Translations under genes and position numbers: made by a program | Shown: positions 24,095-31,187 of the stretch, piece by piece | Numbering within the stretch: the first letter of the stretch is position 1 | How the letters are laid out: each line of letters opens with the position of its first letter | Assembly: GCA_015062115.1 (NCBI GenBank) | Contig: SUVG01000007.1 | Location: 47,716-111,715, forward strand | Length of the DNA: 64,000 nucleotides | DNA from: Elusimicrobium sp. | GTDB taxonomy: Bacteria > Elusimicrobiota > Elusimicrobia > Elusimicrobiales > Elusimicrobiaceae | Reading direction: 5' to 3' | Notes under the pieces: model-generated | Seen by the model: only the letters and a program-made list of their open reading frames with translations | What the model was told of the DNA's origin: nothing | Database searches by the model: none

Positions 24095-25252
24095 TTAGAA
24101 AAGTTGCCCAAGCCCCAGTTTGCTTAAAAGTCCGTCCAACAAGCCGGGTTCTTTGGTTTGGGATACGCCTTGTTCGTTGTTTTCGCGTTCCAAGGCATGG
24201 GTAAGGAGCGAGAGCGCCCCCGCATAGGCTGGGTGGGTGGCGTTACAATCATCGATTAAATCTTCAAAAATTCCCAAGCGTGTTTTGCGGGTTCCCAACA
24301 CTTTTTTACATAATTTCAGCAAATTTTTATCTGCCACCGCGCCGCATAGCACCAGTTGGGAAGCCGGCGTACGTAAGTACGAAAGAGAAGATTGCACCAA
24401 TTCTTTTTTCAGTTTCTCAAGCAGTTTGATGCCGGCATCTTCCAATACTTCGTCCATAATTTCGTCCGAGCCGGGTTCATAATCTTGCAGGATTTCTTTT
24501 GTTGTTTCCAAATCGTTTTGTAACAGTTCCGCCACGGCTTCATGCAGGGTATGGCGGCCGATAGGCAGTTCCCACGCGTCCACCAAGGCTCCTTTGTGAT
24601 ACATCAAGGCCGAAGTGGCGGCCTCTCCCAAGTCCAGCAGTAATACACCGGCTTGCTTTTCTTCCGCCTTTAAGATTGTTTCGCCCAAGGCCACACAGGT
24701 AGGCATCAGTTGATAGGCATTGCAGCCGCTTTGGGTCAGCACATTATTTAGATTGTTCAAATGGGTAACAAGCGCATAAGAAATAAAGGTTTCCGCTTCC
24801 AAGGTAAACCCCGACATGCCTTTTGGGTTGGTAATACCTACATTTCCGTCAATCGTATAAGAGAGAGGCAAAATATCCACCACTTCCAAAGTGTCACTTA
24901 AAGTAACGGGAACGGAATTGCGTATGGCGGCATCAATTTCGGCTTGGGTGATCATGCGGTTGCGCGATTCGATAGACTTAAAACCGCTTGTGTGTTTGAA
25001 GGATAGAAAATTGCCCCGAACCCCTACCACCAATGCCGGGCTTTCGGATACATACTCGGCAATTTCGGTAAAAATAGAGGTAAGTTCTTCTTGGGCGGAA
25101 ACCATATCCCGCACCAGAGCCCCGGAAAAGGCTTTTACGGGTCGGCGCAACGCATGGCGCAGGCGGAGGGTATTGGTTTCCTCGTCCTGTGCGGCTAACA
25201 CGGCGGTTATTTCGTTTCCGTAAAAATCCAGGGATAAAATATTGCGGTTCAT
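24095..25252 (-). CDS. FtsA-like cell division actin homologue
   Basis: FtsA anchors the FtsZ ring to the membrane. This 385-residue protein has the actin fold with the SHS2 insertion typical of FtsA: ILSLDFYGNEITAVLAA, VVGVRGNFLSF, then the block ending in DGNVGITNPKGMSGFTLEAE, and the phosphate loop GVLLLDLGEAATSALMY. The C-terminus GLLDGLLSKLGLGQLF is an amphipathic helix like the FtsA membrane tether. I chose ATG 25252 because AAAGGAA lies 5 nt upstream; an in-frame TTG nine codons earlier is unlikely. ftsZ is not nearby. The sequence is divergent, and PilM is the main alternative. Confidence 0.78.
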   Translation of the reverse strand: MNRNILSLDFYGNEITAVLAAQDEETNTLRLRHALRRPVKAFSGALVRDMVSAQEELTSIFTEIAEYVSESPALVVGVRGNFLSFKHTSGFKSIESRNRMITQAEIDAAIRNSVPVTLSDTLEVVDILPLSYTIDGNVGITNPKGMSGFTLEAETFISYALVTHLNNLNNVLTQSGCNAYQLMPTCVALGETILKAEEKQAGVLLLDLGEAATSALMYHKGALVDAWELPIGRHTLHEAVAELLQNDLETTKEILQDYEPGSDEIMDEVLEDAGIKLLEKLKKELVQSSLSYLRTPASQLVLCGAVADKNLLKLCKKVLGTRKTRLGIFEDLIDDCNATHPAYAGALSLLTHALERENNEQGVSQTKEPGLLDGLLSKLGLGQLF

Positions 25253-25475
25253 AGGGGTTCCTTTTGGATATTTTAACAAATTTGGCGAGATGTCAAATTT
25301 ACAGAGGGGGAACGGAAAAACTGCTGATTTAGTTTTTGAAATTTACCGTCGTAGAAAATAAATTTGTTTTGTTGTGCTGTTAAACCCGCTTTTACCCGGT
25401 TTATAAAACGCGCCTCGGGGCGACTACTTTTTTGTTTTTTTGGGGTCGTAAAAGAAGGGGTTTCTCGCCCAAGGC

Positions 25476-25500
25476 TTGACCCGTTTTTTTTTCTTACAAT
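25476..25500 (+). promoter_or_regulatory. Pilin promoter with a T9 tract in the spacer
   Basis: TTGACC (25476-25481), CG, nine T, CT, TACAAT (25495-25500). The spacer is only 13 bp, below the usual 16-18, and differs from copy 1 solely in T-tract length and flanking bases. The distance from TACAAT to ATG is 78 nt in both. Confidence 0.5.
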
Positions 25501-25509
25501 GTACCTAAT

Positions 25510-25547
25510 CGGCAGGCAGAAAGAATTAAAATGTTGTTTGCTTGCCG
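25510..25547 (+). promoter_or_regulatory. Conserved pilin leader hairpin (copy 2)
   Basis: CGGCAGG (25510-25516) pairs with CTTGCCG (25541-25547) around 24 nt. The ATG at 25531 (MLFACRK) matches the short ORF of copy 1 but here runs in frame into the pilin. Confidence 0.55.
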
Positions 25548-25572
25548 AAAACTTATTTATAAGAGGTTTTGT

Positions 25573-26043
25573 ATGAAAAAGGGTTTTACTTTGATAGAAC
25601 TTTTGGTCGTGGTGTTAATCATTGGTATCTTGTCTGCCGTGGCACTTCCGCAATATGAAAAATCTGTTATGAAATCTCGCGCGGCAACAGGTTTGGCGCG
25701 TGTAAAAGCCATGGAATTGGCACAAATAGAGCATTACTTAGCCACCGGAAACTATACAACAGATTTAGAATCTTTGAGTATAGATGTGGGAGATTGGAAT
25801 TGTTTTGGAGAAGGACAGGGGGGATACTGTCAGTTCAAATCGGATGGAATAAACAAAGTTCTTTGGGAAGTCCGTTTGTACCATTATAACAACCGTCCCC
25901 AACAGATTCAAGTTAATTGTATTGCCACTTCTGCCGGGGGGGAAACCGCGAAAAAAATTTGTGCGGAGTATGCAGAACCGGGGGAAGTGGGAAGTATCCT
26001 TGGGGCGAATACATATTATGTAGTTAGAAAGACATGGCCTTAA
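25573..26043 (+). CDS. Type IV pilin-like protein 2
   Basis: The 156-residue prepilin starts MKKGFTLIELLVVVLIIG and continues ILSAVALPQYEKSVMKSR, the classic class III signal and N-terminal helix. Its C-terminal domain has four cysteines (C in DWNCFG, YCQF, NCIA and ICAEY) able to form two disulfides. ATG 25573 is used because the prepilin signal begins there and AAGAGG lies upstream; the in-frame ATG 25531 lies in the leader hairpin. Its promoter and leader match those of pilin 1 at 20718-20817 in architecture and length. Confidence 0.86.
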   Translation: MKKGFTLIELLVVVLIIGILSAVALPQYEKSVMKSRAATGLARVKAMELAQIEHYLATGNYTTDLESLSIDVGDWNCFGEGQGGYCQFKSDGINKVLWEVRLYHYNNRPQQIQVNCIATSAGGETAKKICAEYAEPGEVGSILGANTYYVVRKTWP

Positions 26044-26075
26044 TTCTAGCTGTAAATGATAAATTCAATAGTAAT

Positions 26076-26103
26076 AAAACCCCCGCAAAAAAGCGGGGGT
26101 TTT
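26076..26103 (+). terminator. Terminator of pilin 2
   Basis: AAAACCCCCGC (26076-26086) pairs with GCGGGGGTTTT (26093-26103) around six A. Confidence 0.88.
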
Positions 26104-26147
26104 TTACGCAAAACTGCTCCCGCGGAGGGTCTCTATATTTAGTAAAA

Positions 26148-26153
26148 TATAGT
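26148..26153 (+). promoter_or_regulatory. -10 of a probable leaderless promoter for the ABC-F gene
   Basis: TATAGT at 26148-26153 lies 5 nt before ATG 26159; an overlapping TAAAAT at 26143-26148 is 10 nt away. No ribosome-binding site is present. Confidence 0.45.
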
Positions 26154-26158
26154 TATCT

Positions 26159-28012
26159 ATGATAGATATTAAAGACCTTTCCTTCCATTTCGGTTTACGC
26201 ACTTTGTTTGAAGACACATCCGTCATGATTCAAGACGGGCAAAAGGTGGGGCTTGTGGGCCCGAACGGGTGCGGAAAATCTACTTTATTCAAACTGATTG
26301 AAGGGAAGTTCTCCCCCGACGGCGGAAAAATAGATGTTTCGCGCGGCACGCAGATTGCTTCCGTCGCGCAGGAAATTGCCGACCCGTCCGTACCGCTTTT
26401 AGATTATGTCCTTGCTGCCAATAAAGAATTAACCGCGCTAAATAAAGAGTTGGAAAACCCTTCAATTTCCGGTGAGCGCATGGCCGAAGTTTTTGATAAA
26501 TTGGAATTTTTGGGGGCTCATAGCGCAGAAGCCCGTGCCAGTGCTATTTTAAGCGGGCTTGGGTTTGTGAACGAAGATTTCAAACGCCCCTTAAAAGAAT
26601 TTTCCGGCGGGTGGCAAGTTCGTGCCAATCTGGCGGCCACCTTGTATGCCCCGTCCAACTGTTTGTTATTGGACGAGCCTACCAACCACTTAGATTTGGA
26701 AACCGCCATGTGGTTGGAAAACTACTTAGTACGCCTGGACAAAACTATTTTTATCATCAGCCACGACCGCCATATCCTAAACCGTTTATGCGATAAAATT
26801 ATCCATGTGGAAGAGGCCCAATTAAAACTTTACAACGGCAATTACGATACCTACGAACGCACCCGCGCCGCCGCCATAGAAGGGGCCCGTTTGGCCGCCG
26901 CCAAACATGAACGGGTGGTGGCACATTTGCAGTCGTTCGTGGATCGTTTCCGCTACAAAGCCACCAAAGCCAAACAGGCGCAAAGCCGTATTAAAATGAT
27001 TGAAAAATTAGGCAGCGCACCCCAAATTCCCAAAGACCCGGAAGCCCACTTTCAGTTCCCTTCACCCGAAAGACTCCAAAATTCTTTGGTTACCATAGAA
27101 GGCGGTATTGCCGGATATGACGAAAAACCCGTGTTGGAAAACTTAAACCTTCGTATCGAGCCGGACGACCGCATTGCTTTACTGGGTGCCAACGGAAACG
27201 GCAAATCTACCTTGGCTAAAATTTTGTCGCACCGTTTGTTGTTAATGGGCGGAAAAATGACCTTAGCCAAAAAAATGAAAATTGCCTATTTCTCCCAGCA
27301 TCAAACGGAAGAATTAGATGTCGAAAAAACCCCTTACCAGCAACTTTCCGCCGCCATGCCTTTGGCCACGGAAACGCAGGTGCGCGCGCAACTGGGGGCC
27401 TTTGGGCTCAATAAAGCCAAGTCCGACACGGAAATCGGCAAACTTTCGGGGGGGGAAAAGTCCCGCCTGCTATTGGCACTTATCACTAAAGATGCGCCCC
27501 ATTTACTGATTTTGGACGAGCCCACCAACCACTTGGATATTCAATCTCGTCAAGCCTTGTTGGAAGCCTTAAATAATTACGAAGGAGCGGTTATCCTCAT
27601 TACGCACGATTTGCACGTAATAGAACTGACCTGTGATACTTTGTGGTTGGTGCGCCGCGGAACCTGCCAAACTTTTACCGGCGATTTGGACGACTATAAA
27701 GCGCAACTCTTAAAAAATAACGACCGTAACGATTTGGCTAGCGACAAGATGACTTCCAAAGAAGCCCAGCGTAAAGCCGCCGCCGAACGCCGCGTACGGG
27801 TAGCCCCATTGAAAAAAGAAATTCGCGCGTTAGACGAAAAAATAGAAAAATTAACTGCCCGTAAAACCGCCTTGGAAGAACAACTGGTGGCGGCTTATTC
27901 GGCAGACAGCAGTATTGAACTGGCGCTTCTAAACAGTCAGTTAAAAGACGCGGAAGAAGAGTGGTTGCGCCTAAACGAAGAATACGAGGCCGCCCTAAAC
28001 GGAGCAGAATAA
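26159..28012 (+). CDS. ABC-F family ATPase
   Basis: ABC-F proteins are soluble twin ATPases that act on ribosomes rather than transport. This 617-residue protein has two ABC cassettes. The first has Walker A GPNGCGKST at 34-42 and signature FSGGWQVRANLA. The second has Walker A GANGNGKST and signature LSGGEKSRLLLA. Both Walker B motifs end LLILDEPTNHLD or LLLDEPTNHLD. The inter-cassette linker (KHERVVAHLQSFVDRFRYKA) and a C-terminal coiled coil (about residues 540-615) match the Uup/YheS/YdiF branch. No membrane segments. The DEAD-box helicase starts 3 nt after its stop, so the pair is coexpressed. Confidence 0.92.
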   Translation: MIDIKDLSFHFGLRTLFEDTSVMIQDGQKVGLVGPNGCGKSTLFKLIEGKFSPDGGKIDVSRGTQIASVAQEIADPSVPLLDYVLAANKELTALNKELENPSISGERMAEVFDKLEFLGAHSAEARASAILSGLGFVNEDFKRPLKEFSGGWQVRANLAATLYAPSNCLLLDEPTNHLDLETAMWLENYLVRLDKTIFIISHDRHILNRLCDKIIHVEEAQLKLYNGNYDTYERTRAAAIEGARLAAAKHERVVAHLQSFVDRFRYKATKAKQAQSRIKMIEKLGSAPQIPKDPEAHFQFPSPERLQNSLVTIEGGIAGYDEKPVLENLNLRIEPDDRIALLGANGNGKSTLAKILSHRLLLMGGKMTLAKKMKIAYFSQHQTEELDVEKTPYQQLSAAMPLATETQVRAQLGAFGLNKAKSDTEIGKLSGGEKSRLLLALITKDAPHLLILDEPTNHLDIQSRQALLEALNNYEGAVILITHDLHVIELTCDTLWLVRRGTCQTFTGDLDDYKAQLLKNNDRNDLASDKMTSKEAQRKAAAERRVRVAPLKKEIRALDEKIEKLTARKTALEEQLVAAYSADSSIELALLNSQLKDAEEEWLRLNEEYEAALNGAE

Positions 28013-28015
28013 CCG

Positions 28016-29545
28016 ATGAAGAACATTTTTTTATCTTTACCCGAATTTTTGCAACAGGCCCTTACCGCGCAAGGCATCACAACGCCTACTCCCGTCCAGC
28101 AAAAAGCCATCGGCCCCGCACTGGAAGGCAAAGATGTTTTAGCCACTGCCCAAACCGGCACGGGGAAAACGCTGGCTTTTCTTTTACCGCTTGTGGTACA
28201 TTTGCAGGAAAATCCGCAAGAAAATGCACTTATTTTGTCGCCTACTCGGGAACTGGCACAGCAAACTTACGAGGAACTTAAAAAACTGACCGATGATGAA
28301 AACCCCTTAAAAACCGTGCTGATTATCGGGGGGGATAATATCCATAAACAATTTGCGGACTTGCGCTCCAAACCGCGTGTGATTGTGGCTACCCCCGGCC
28401 GCGTGATTGACCACATGCAACGCAAAAGTATCATCTTAAAAAACACGCATTACTTGGTGTTGGACGAAACCGACAGAATGCTTGATATGGGCTTTATTGA
28501 CGATATGCGCCGCGTCGTGGCGGCGTTGCCTGCTCCGCGCCAAACTTTTCTTTTTTCGGCCACAATGCCTAAGGAAATCGTTTCCTTAGCGGAGGAATTT
28601 TTGAAAAACCCCGTACGGGTGCAAATCGGTTCGGTCGTTTCGCCTGCCGATTTGGTGTTGCAGGAAGTGGTAGAAGTAACCATACGCGAAAAATTACCCC
28701 AATTACTGCACGAATTAAATTCCCGCCAAGGCTCTGTGTTGATTTTTACACGCACCAAGCACGGGGCGGAACGCCTGGCCAAACAACTGAAACTCTACGG
28801 TCAAAAATGTAATGCCTTGCATGGTGATTTACGGCAAAACCGCCGTAGGCAAGTGCTAGAGTTTTTCAAAAACCAAACGGTACGGATTCTGGTGGCTACC
28901 GATGTGGCCGCCCGCGGTATCGATGTGCCGCACATTGCCCATGTAATTAACTACGATTTGCCCCAATGCCCGGAAGATTATATCCACCGTATCGGTCGTA
29001 CGGGCCGTGCCGGCGCTGTGGGAAGTGCCATTTCCTTTATCGCAGACGACGGCGATAAGTGGCAGGATATTTGCAAGGTAACCAAATTTTCTATTCCGGT
29101 TAAGACTGTTCAAAAAACGATTGAACCGCTACCTGAACCTAAATTTGTGGCACAGGAAGAAGGTTCTGCCCATGCCCGTAACCGCAAAAAACAACGCCCG
29201 GTGCGTGCGGAAAAACCTTCCAAGGCTACGGAACTGGCAAAAAAATTGTTAGCCGAAGGGGAAGTGTATTTGCCGCAAGGCGAGGAACTAAAGAAAAAAC
29301 CTGTTCCCCAAGCGCAGGAAAAAACGCCTCTTCGCAAAGTAAAAACTTTCCGCAAGGCTGTTCAAACCGAGTCTATTTTAGAGGAAAAACCGCAAGAGGA
29401 GCCAAACCCTTTTCGTACAGTAAAAGTAGGAGCCAGTAAAAAGAAATTACAAAAAAATTTCCGACGGACGGATAAAGGTTTTTCCGCCCACAAGCACAAA
29501 AAGGGGGCTCCCTCCAAATTTTTCAAGCGTAAAAAAAGAAAATAA
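28016..29545 (+). CDS. DEAD-box RNA helicase with a DETD motif II (RhlE/CsdA-like)
   Basis: This ATP-dependent RNA helicase has 509 residues. Motifs are: Q motif region TPTPVQQKAIG, motif I AQTGTGKT at 45-52, PTRELAQQ, TPGR, motif II D150-E-T-D153 in place of DEAD, SATMP at 181, ARGIDVPH and HRIGRTGRAG. Ala to Thr in motif II should keep ATPase residues but is uncommon. From about residue 375 a long Lys/Arg-rich tail follows, probably RNA-binding. Roles in ribosome assembly or cold-shock RNA unwinding are inferred. It is tightly coupled to the ABC-F gene, also ribosome-linked. Confidence 0.92.
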   Translation: MKNIFLSLPEFLQQALTAQGITTPTPVQQKAIGPALEGKDVLATAQTGTGKTLAFLLPLVVHLQENPQENALILSPTRELAQQTYEELKKLTDDENPLKTVLIIGGDNIHKQFADLRSKPRVIVATPGRVIDHMQRKSIILKNTHYLVLDETDRMLDMGFIDDMRRVVAALPAPRQTFLFSATMPKEIVSLAEEFLKNPVRVQIGSVVSPADLVLQEVVEVTIREKLPQLLHELNSRQGSVLIFTRTKHGAERLAKQLKLYGQKCNALHGDLRQNRRRQVLEFFKNQTVRILVATDVAARGIDVPHIAHVINYDLPQCPEDYIHRIGRTGRAGAVGSAISFIADDGDKWQDICKVTKFSIPVKTVQKTIEPLPEPKFVAQEEGSAHARNRKKQRPVRAEKPSKATELAKKLLAEGEVYLPQGEELKKKPVPQAQEKTPLRKVKTFRKAVQTESILEEKPQEEPNPFRTVKVGASKKKLQKNFRRTDKGFSAHKHKKGAPSKFFKRKKRK

Positions 29546-29575
29546 AAAAGGCCGTTCTTTACGAACGGCCTTTTT
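29545..29575. terminator. Bidirectional terminator between the helicase and pilin 3
   Basis: AAAAAGGCCGTTC (29545-29557) pairs with GAACGGCCTTTTT (29563-29575) around 5 nt. It serves the two convergent genes. Confidence 0.9.
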
Positions 29576-29588
29576 GTATAGAAACAGT

Positions 29589-30059
29589 TTATTTGATAAG
29601 ATACATACCACCGCCGACAGAATCTCCGCCCAAGCGGTCGCAAATTTCTGCATATTTACCGGTTGTATCGCCTCCGCACAGAAGTGTATCTTTTCCGTAA
29701 GTGGGGTGATTGTAGAACATCAAAAGGCCGTATCCTCCGTCCAGCGGGGAAACTTCGATATAATCATCAAAAAAATGATAGCGGAACTTACCTAATTCAA
29801 ATCCACCAGAAATTTCCGCCGCATCGAAAAAGGTAACATCCAACCCTTTTAAGGAAGTGGGGGCCGCATCGTTGGCGGCGCGGTAACGGCGCGCGGCATC
29901 AAATAACGAGCGTAAATTGACCATGGCTTCCATGGCTTCCGCGCGTTGTACAGAGCGGCGGTATTGCGGCAAGGCAATAGAAGTTAAAATACCAATCATA
30001 AGAACGACGGCTAAAAGTTCAACAAGGGTGAACCCGGAACGATAAAGTTTTTTTCTCAT
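29589..30059 (-). CDS. Type IV pilin-like protein 3
   Basis: The 156-residue prepilin begins MRKKLYRSGFTLVELLAVVL, so the leader peptide is eight residues before the Gly-Phe cleavage site, with Glu at mature position 5. The helix continues MIGILTSIALPQYRRSVQ. The globular part has few cysteines (CGGDTTGKYAEIC). It is read divergently from pilin 4 off a shared 117-nt promoter region. A GGAGAAG ribosome-binding site precedes the ATG. Confidence 0.84.
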   Translation of the reverse strand: MRKKLYRSGFTLVELLAVVLMIGILTSIALPQYRRSVQRAEAMEAMVNLRSLFDAARRYRAANDAAPTSLKGLDVTFFDAAEISGGFELGKFRYHFFDDYIEVSPLDGGYGLLMFYNHPTYGKDTLLCGGDTTGKYAEICDRLGGDSVGGGMYLIK

Positions 30060-30079
30060 AAATCTTCTCCTTTCCGTTT

Positions 30080-30108
30080 AGTATATCGGTTTTGGAAGGT
30101 TTTTTCAA
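30080..30108 (-). promoter_or_regulatory. Promoter of pilin 3
   Basis: On the minus strand TTGAAA (30103-30108), 17 bp, TATACT (30080-30085): near-consensus sigma-70. Confidence 0.7.
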
Positions 30109-30118
30109 TATCTTTTCC

Positions 30119-30146
30119 TTGCAAGCGCGTGAAAAAAGGCTATAAT
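30119..30146 (+). promoter_or_regulatory. Promoter of pilin 4
   Basis: TTGCAA (30119-30124), 16 bp, TATAAT (30141-30146). It lies back-to-back with the pilin 3 promoter. Confidence 0.72.
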
Positions 30147-30176
30147 AAAGGTATCTACTTTTTTGAGAGGTTTTTT

Positions 30177-30698
30177 ATGTTTCAACATCTAAAAATGAAA
30201 AATCACGGGTTTACACTTTCCGAACTAATGGCGGTTGTGGTTATTTTGGCTATTTTGGCCACGGTAGGCTTAGGTTCTTTTAAGAAATCAGTGGAACGCA
30301 GCCATTTTAGCGAAGGATTGGTGGCCGCCAGCACCATTATGCAAGCGGCTGAACGCTATTACAACGACCATGCGCTCCTCAGCGGCTCTAATACGGCTAC
30401 CTCCCGCCCGACTTTAGCCAAGTTGGATGTCGGATTGGAAAATTCCCGTGCTTGCACAACTTCCAGCAGTTATTGCACTAAAACCAAATACTTTGAAATT
30501 ACGCTTTATGATGGTTACACCAAAGCCCAACGCATGAAAGGCAGTACGGCCGGGAACTATGCCATTGTGGTCTATCCGGAAACCTTCGGCTCTAACATGA
30601 GAAGAAGCACGGAATGTACTTTCAGCAACTCTGCCGGGCAAGATTTGTGCGTAACCATGGGTTATACTTCTTGCAGCAGCAACCAGTGTACCAAATAA
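30177..30698 (+). CDS. Type IV pilin-like protein 4
   Basis: The 173-residue prepilin has a leader of MFQHLKMKNHG before FTLSE, with Glu at mature position 5 and a hydrophobic helix LMAVVVILAILATVGLGSF. It diverges from the other pilins after the signal, with Ser at mature 4. The C-terminal domain has six cysteines (CTTSSSYC, ECTF, LCVTMGYTSC and QC). ATG 30177 is used since GAGAGG lies 6 nt upstream; an upstream in-frame GTG at 30129 precedes the -10 and cannot be transcribed from this promoter. It may be a minor pilin or pseudopilin. Confidence 0.82.
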   Translation: MFQHLKMKNHGFTLSELMAVVVILAILATVGLGSFKKSVERSHFSEGLVAASTIMQAAERYYNDHALLSGSNTATSRPTLAKLDVGLENSRACTTSSSYCTKTKYFEITLYDGYTKAQRMKGSTAGNYAIVVYPETFGSNMRRSTECTFSNSAGQDLCVTMGYTSCSSNQCTK

Positions 30699-30715
30699 GA
30701 AATGCTTTTTTCTTT

Positions 30716-30747
30716 CCGCTCTTCCTTTTGGAAGGGCGGTTTTTTTA
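30716..30747 (+). terminator. Terminator of pilin 4
   Basis: CCGCTCTTCC (30716-30725) pairs with GGAAGGGCGG (30730-30739), with one G-T pair, and is followed by seven T. Confidence 0.85.
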
Positions 30748-30763
30748 TGGATAAAAAGGGAGT

Positions 30764-30799
30764 ATAAAATAAAAAAACCATAAAGCTTGTGCTTTACGG
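30764..30799 (-). terminator. Terminator of the small structured transcript
   Basis: On the minus strand CCGTAAAGC pairs with GCTTTATGG (30778-30786 with 30791-30799) around ACAA and is followed by TTTTTTTATTTTAT. Confidence 0.8.
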
Positions 30800-30914
30800 A
30801 GTGTCTTTTTGCCGTTTTAGACAGGTGGAAGATTTTCTTCCCCTGTCCGCCGGTGATTGTCTAAACCGGCTTCAAACTGCTTGCAAACCGAGCCTCTTGC
30901 CCGGTATTTGGCGC
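30800..30914 (-). ncRNA. Structured RNA segment downstream of a 29-codon ORF
   Basis: Between the tiny ORF and the terminator the minus-strand RNA can form three hairpins. GACAGG plus GGAAGA pair with TCTTCC plus CCTGTC (30820-30847), 12 bp with one bulge. GCCGGT pairs with ACCGGC (30849-30854 with 30865-30870) around 10 nt. ACCG-GC pairs with GC-CGGT across 30888-30906 with one mismatch. No known RNA class fits. The whole unit from about 31055 to 30764 would be a transcript of about 290 nt. Confidence 0.5.
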
Positions 30915-31004
30915 TTAGTCGCGACCAATCATATAATTGGCACCGCTGATATTTTCACCTAAGATGATAAGCGCTTCAGCGATTTTTTCCAACATTTTCG
31001 ACAT
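30915..31004 (-). CDS. 29-residue small protein in a structured transcript
   Basis: ATG 31002-31004 opens a frame of 29 codons ending at TAA 30915-30917. It begins MSKMLEKIAEALIILGEN and ends MIGRD. The first 17 residues fit an amphipathic helix with hydrophobic residues on one face. The ATG has an excellent AAAGGAG ribosome-binding site 6 nt upstream, a consensus promoter, and a terminator about 115 nt downstream. I recognise no family. It could be a membrane-active peptide, a signal precursor or a dual-function RNA; none is shown by the sequence alone. Confidence 0.6.
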   Translation of the reverse strand: MSKMLEKIAEALIILGENISGANYMIGRD

Positions 31005-31029
31005 ATTTTTCTCCTTTTTTGTAAAACTC

Positions 31030-31052
31030 AGATAAGGAGACACTTCTTATCT
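31030..31052 (-). promoter_or_regulatory. 5' leader hairpin of the small transcript
   Basis: AGATAAG (31030-31036) and CTTATCT (31046-31052) form a 7-bp stem around 9 nt, starting about 3 nt into the predicted transcript. It may protect the 5' end. Confidence 0.45.
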
Positions 31053-31061
31053 TGCTCTAAT

Positions 31062-31090
31062 ATTATACAATTTTTTAATGTGCTTGTAAA
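31062..31090 (-). promoter_or_regulatory. Promoter of the small structured transcript
   Basis: On the minus strand TTTACA (31085-31090), 17 bp, TATAAT (31062-31067). The expected start is near 31055. Confidence 0.7.
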
Positions 31091-31114
31091 AATTGGGTTT
31101 ATATAATAACAAAT

Positions 31115-31176
31115 ATAAATGGGATAAGCAAGTTTTTTTTATCTTTTTCTCCTGCTTTTTGTCTTATCCCTTTTAT
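31115..31176. repeat. 14-bp inverted repeat over the nadB promoter
   Basis: Arms at 31115-31128 and 31163-31176 share 13 of 14 bases in inverted orientation, with core GGGATAAG/CTTATCCC. They are 34 nt apart and the right arm abuts the nadB -10. The spacing suits a dimer-of-dimers repressor or looping. It lies between nadB and the divergent small transcript, so it could control both. Confidence 0.6.
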
Positions 31177-31181
31177 ATAAT
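31176..31181 (+). promoter_or_regulatory. -10 of a probable leaderless nadB promoter
   Basis: TATAAT, then 6 nt, then ATG 31188. No ribosome-binding site is present. Confidence 0.62.
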
Positions 31182-31187
31182 ATAAGT

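Larger units (their letters stand above)
25253..25572. promoter_or_regulatory. Divergent regulatory region between ftsA and pilin 2
   Basis: This 320-nt stretch holds both promoters. For ftsA, minus-strand TTGACA (25291-25296), 15 bp and TGT-TAAAAT (25270-25275). AAATTTG (25278-25284) and CAAATTT (25294-25300) form a 7-9-7 inverted repeat over that promoter, a candidate operator. CGCC/GGCG at 25411-25422 followed by T runs is a weak hairpin. The pilin promoter and leader occupy 25476-25547. Confidence 0.5.

Noticed and set aside
24095..25252. PilM, the actin-like protein of type IV pili
   Set aside because: The IT-PKGM-G-TLE region and the C-terminal amphipathic helix fit FtsA better and no pilN, pilO or pilQ is adjacent; some doubt remains.
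30800..30914. RNase P, tmRNA, SRP or 6S RNA
   Set aside because: Short resemblances such as GAAGCCGG and AGACAATC recall RNase P RNA, but the length is too small and the universal core and tRNA-like ends are missing.
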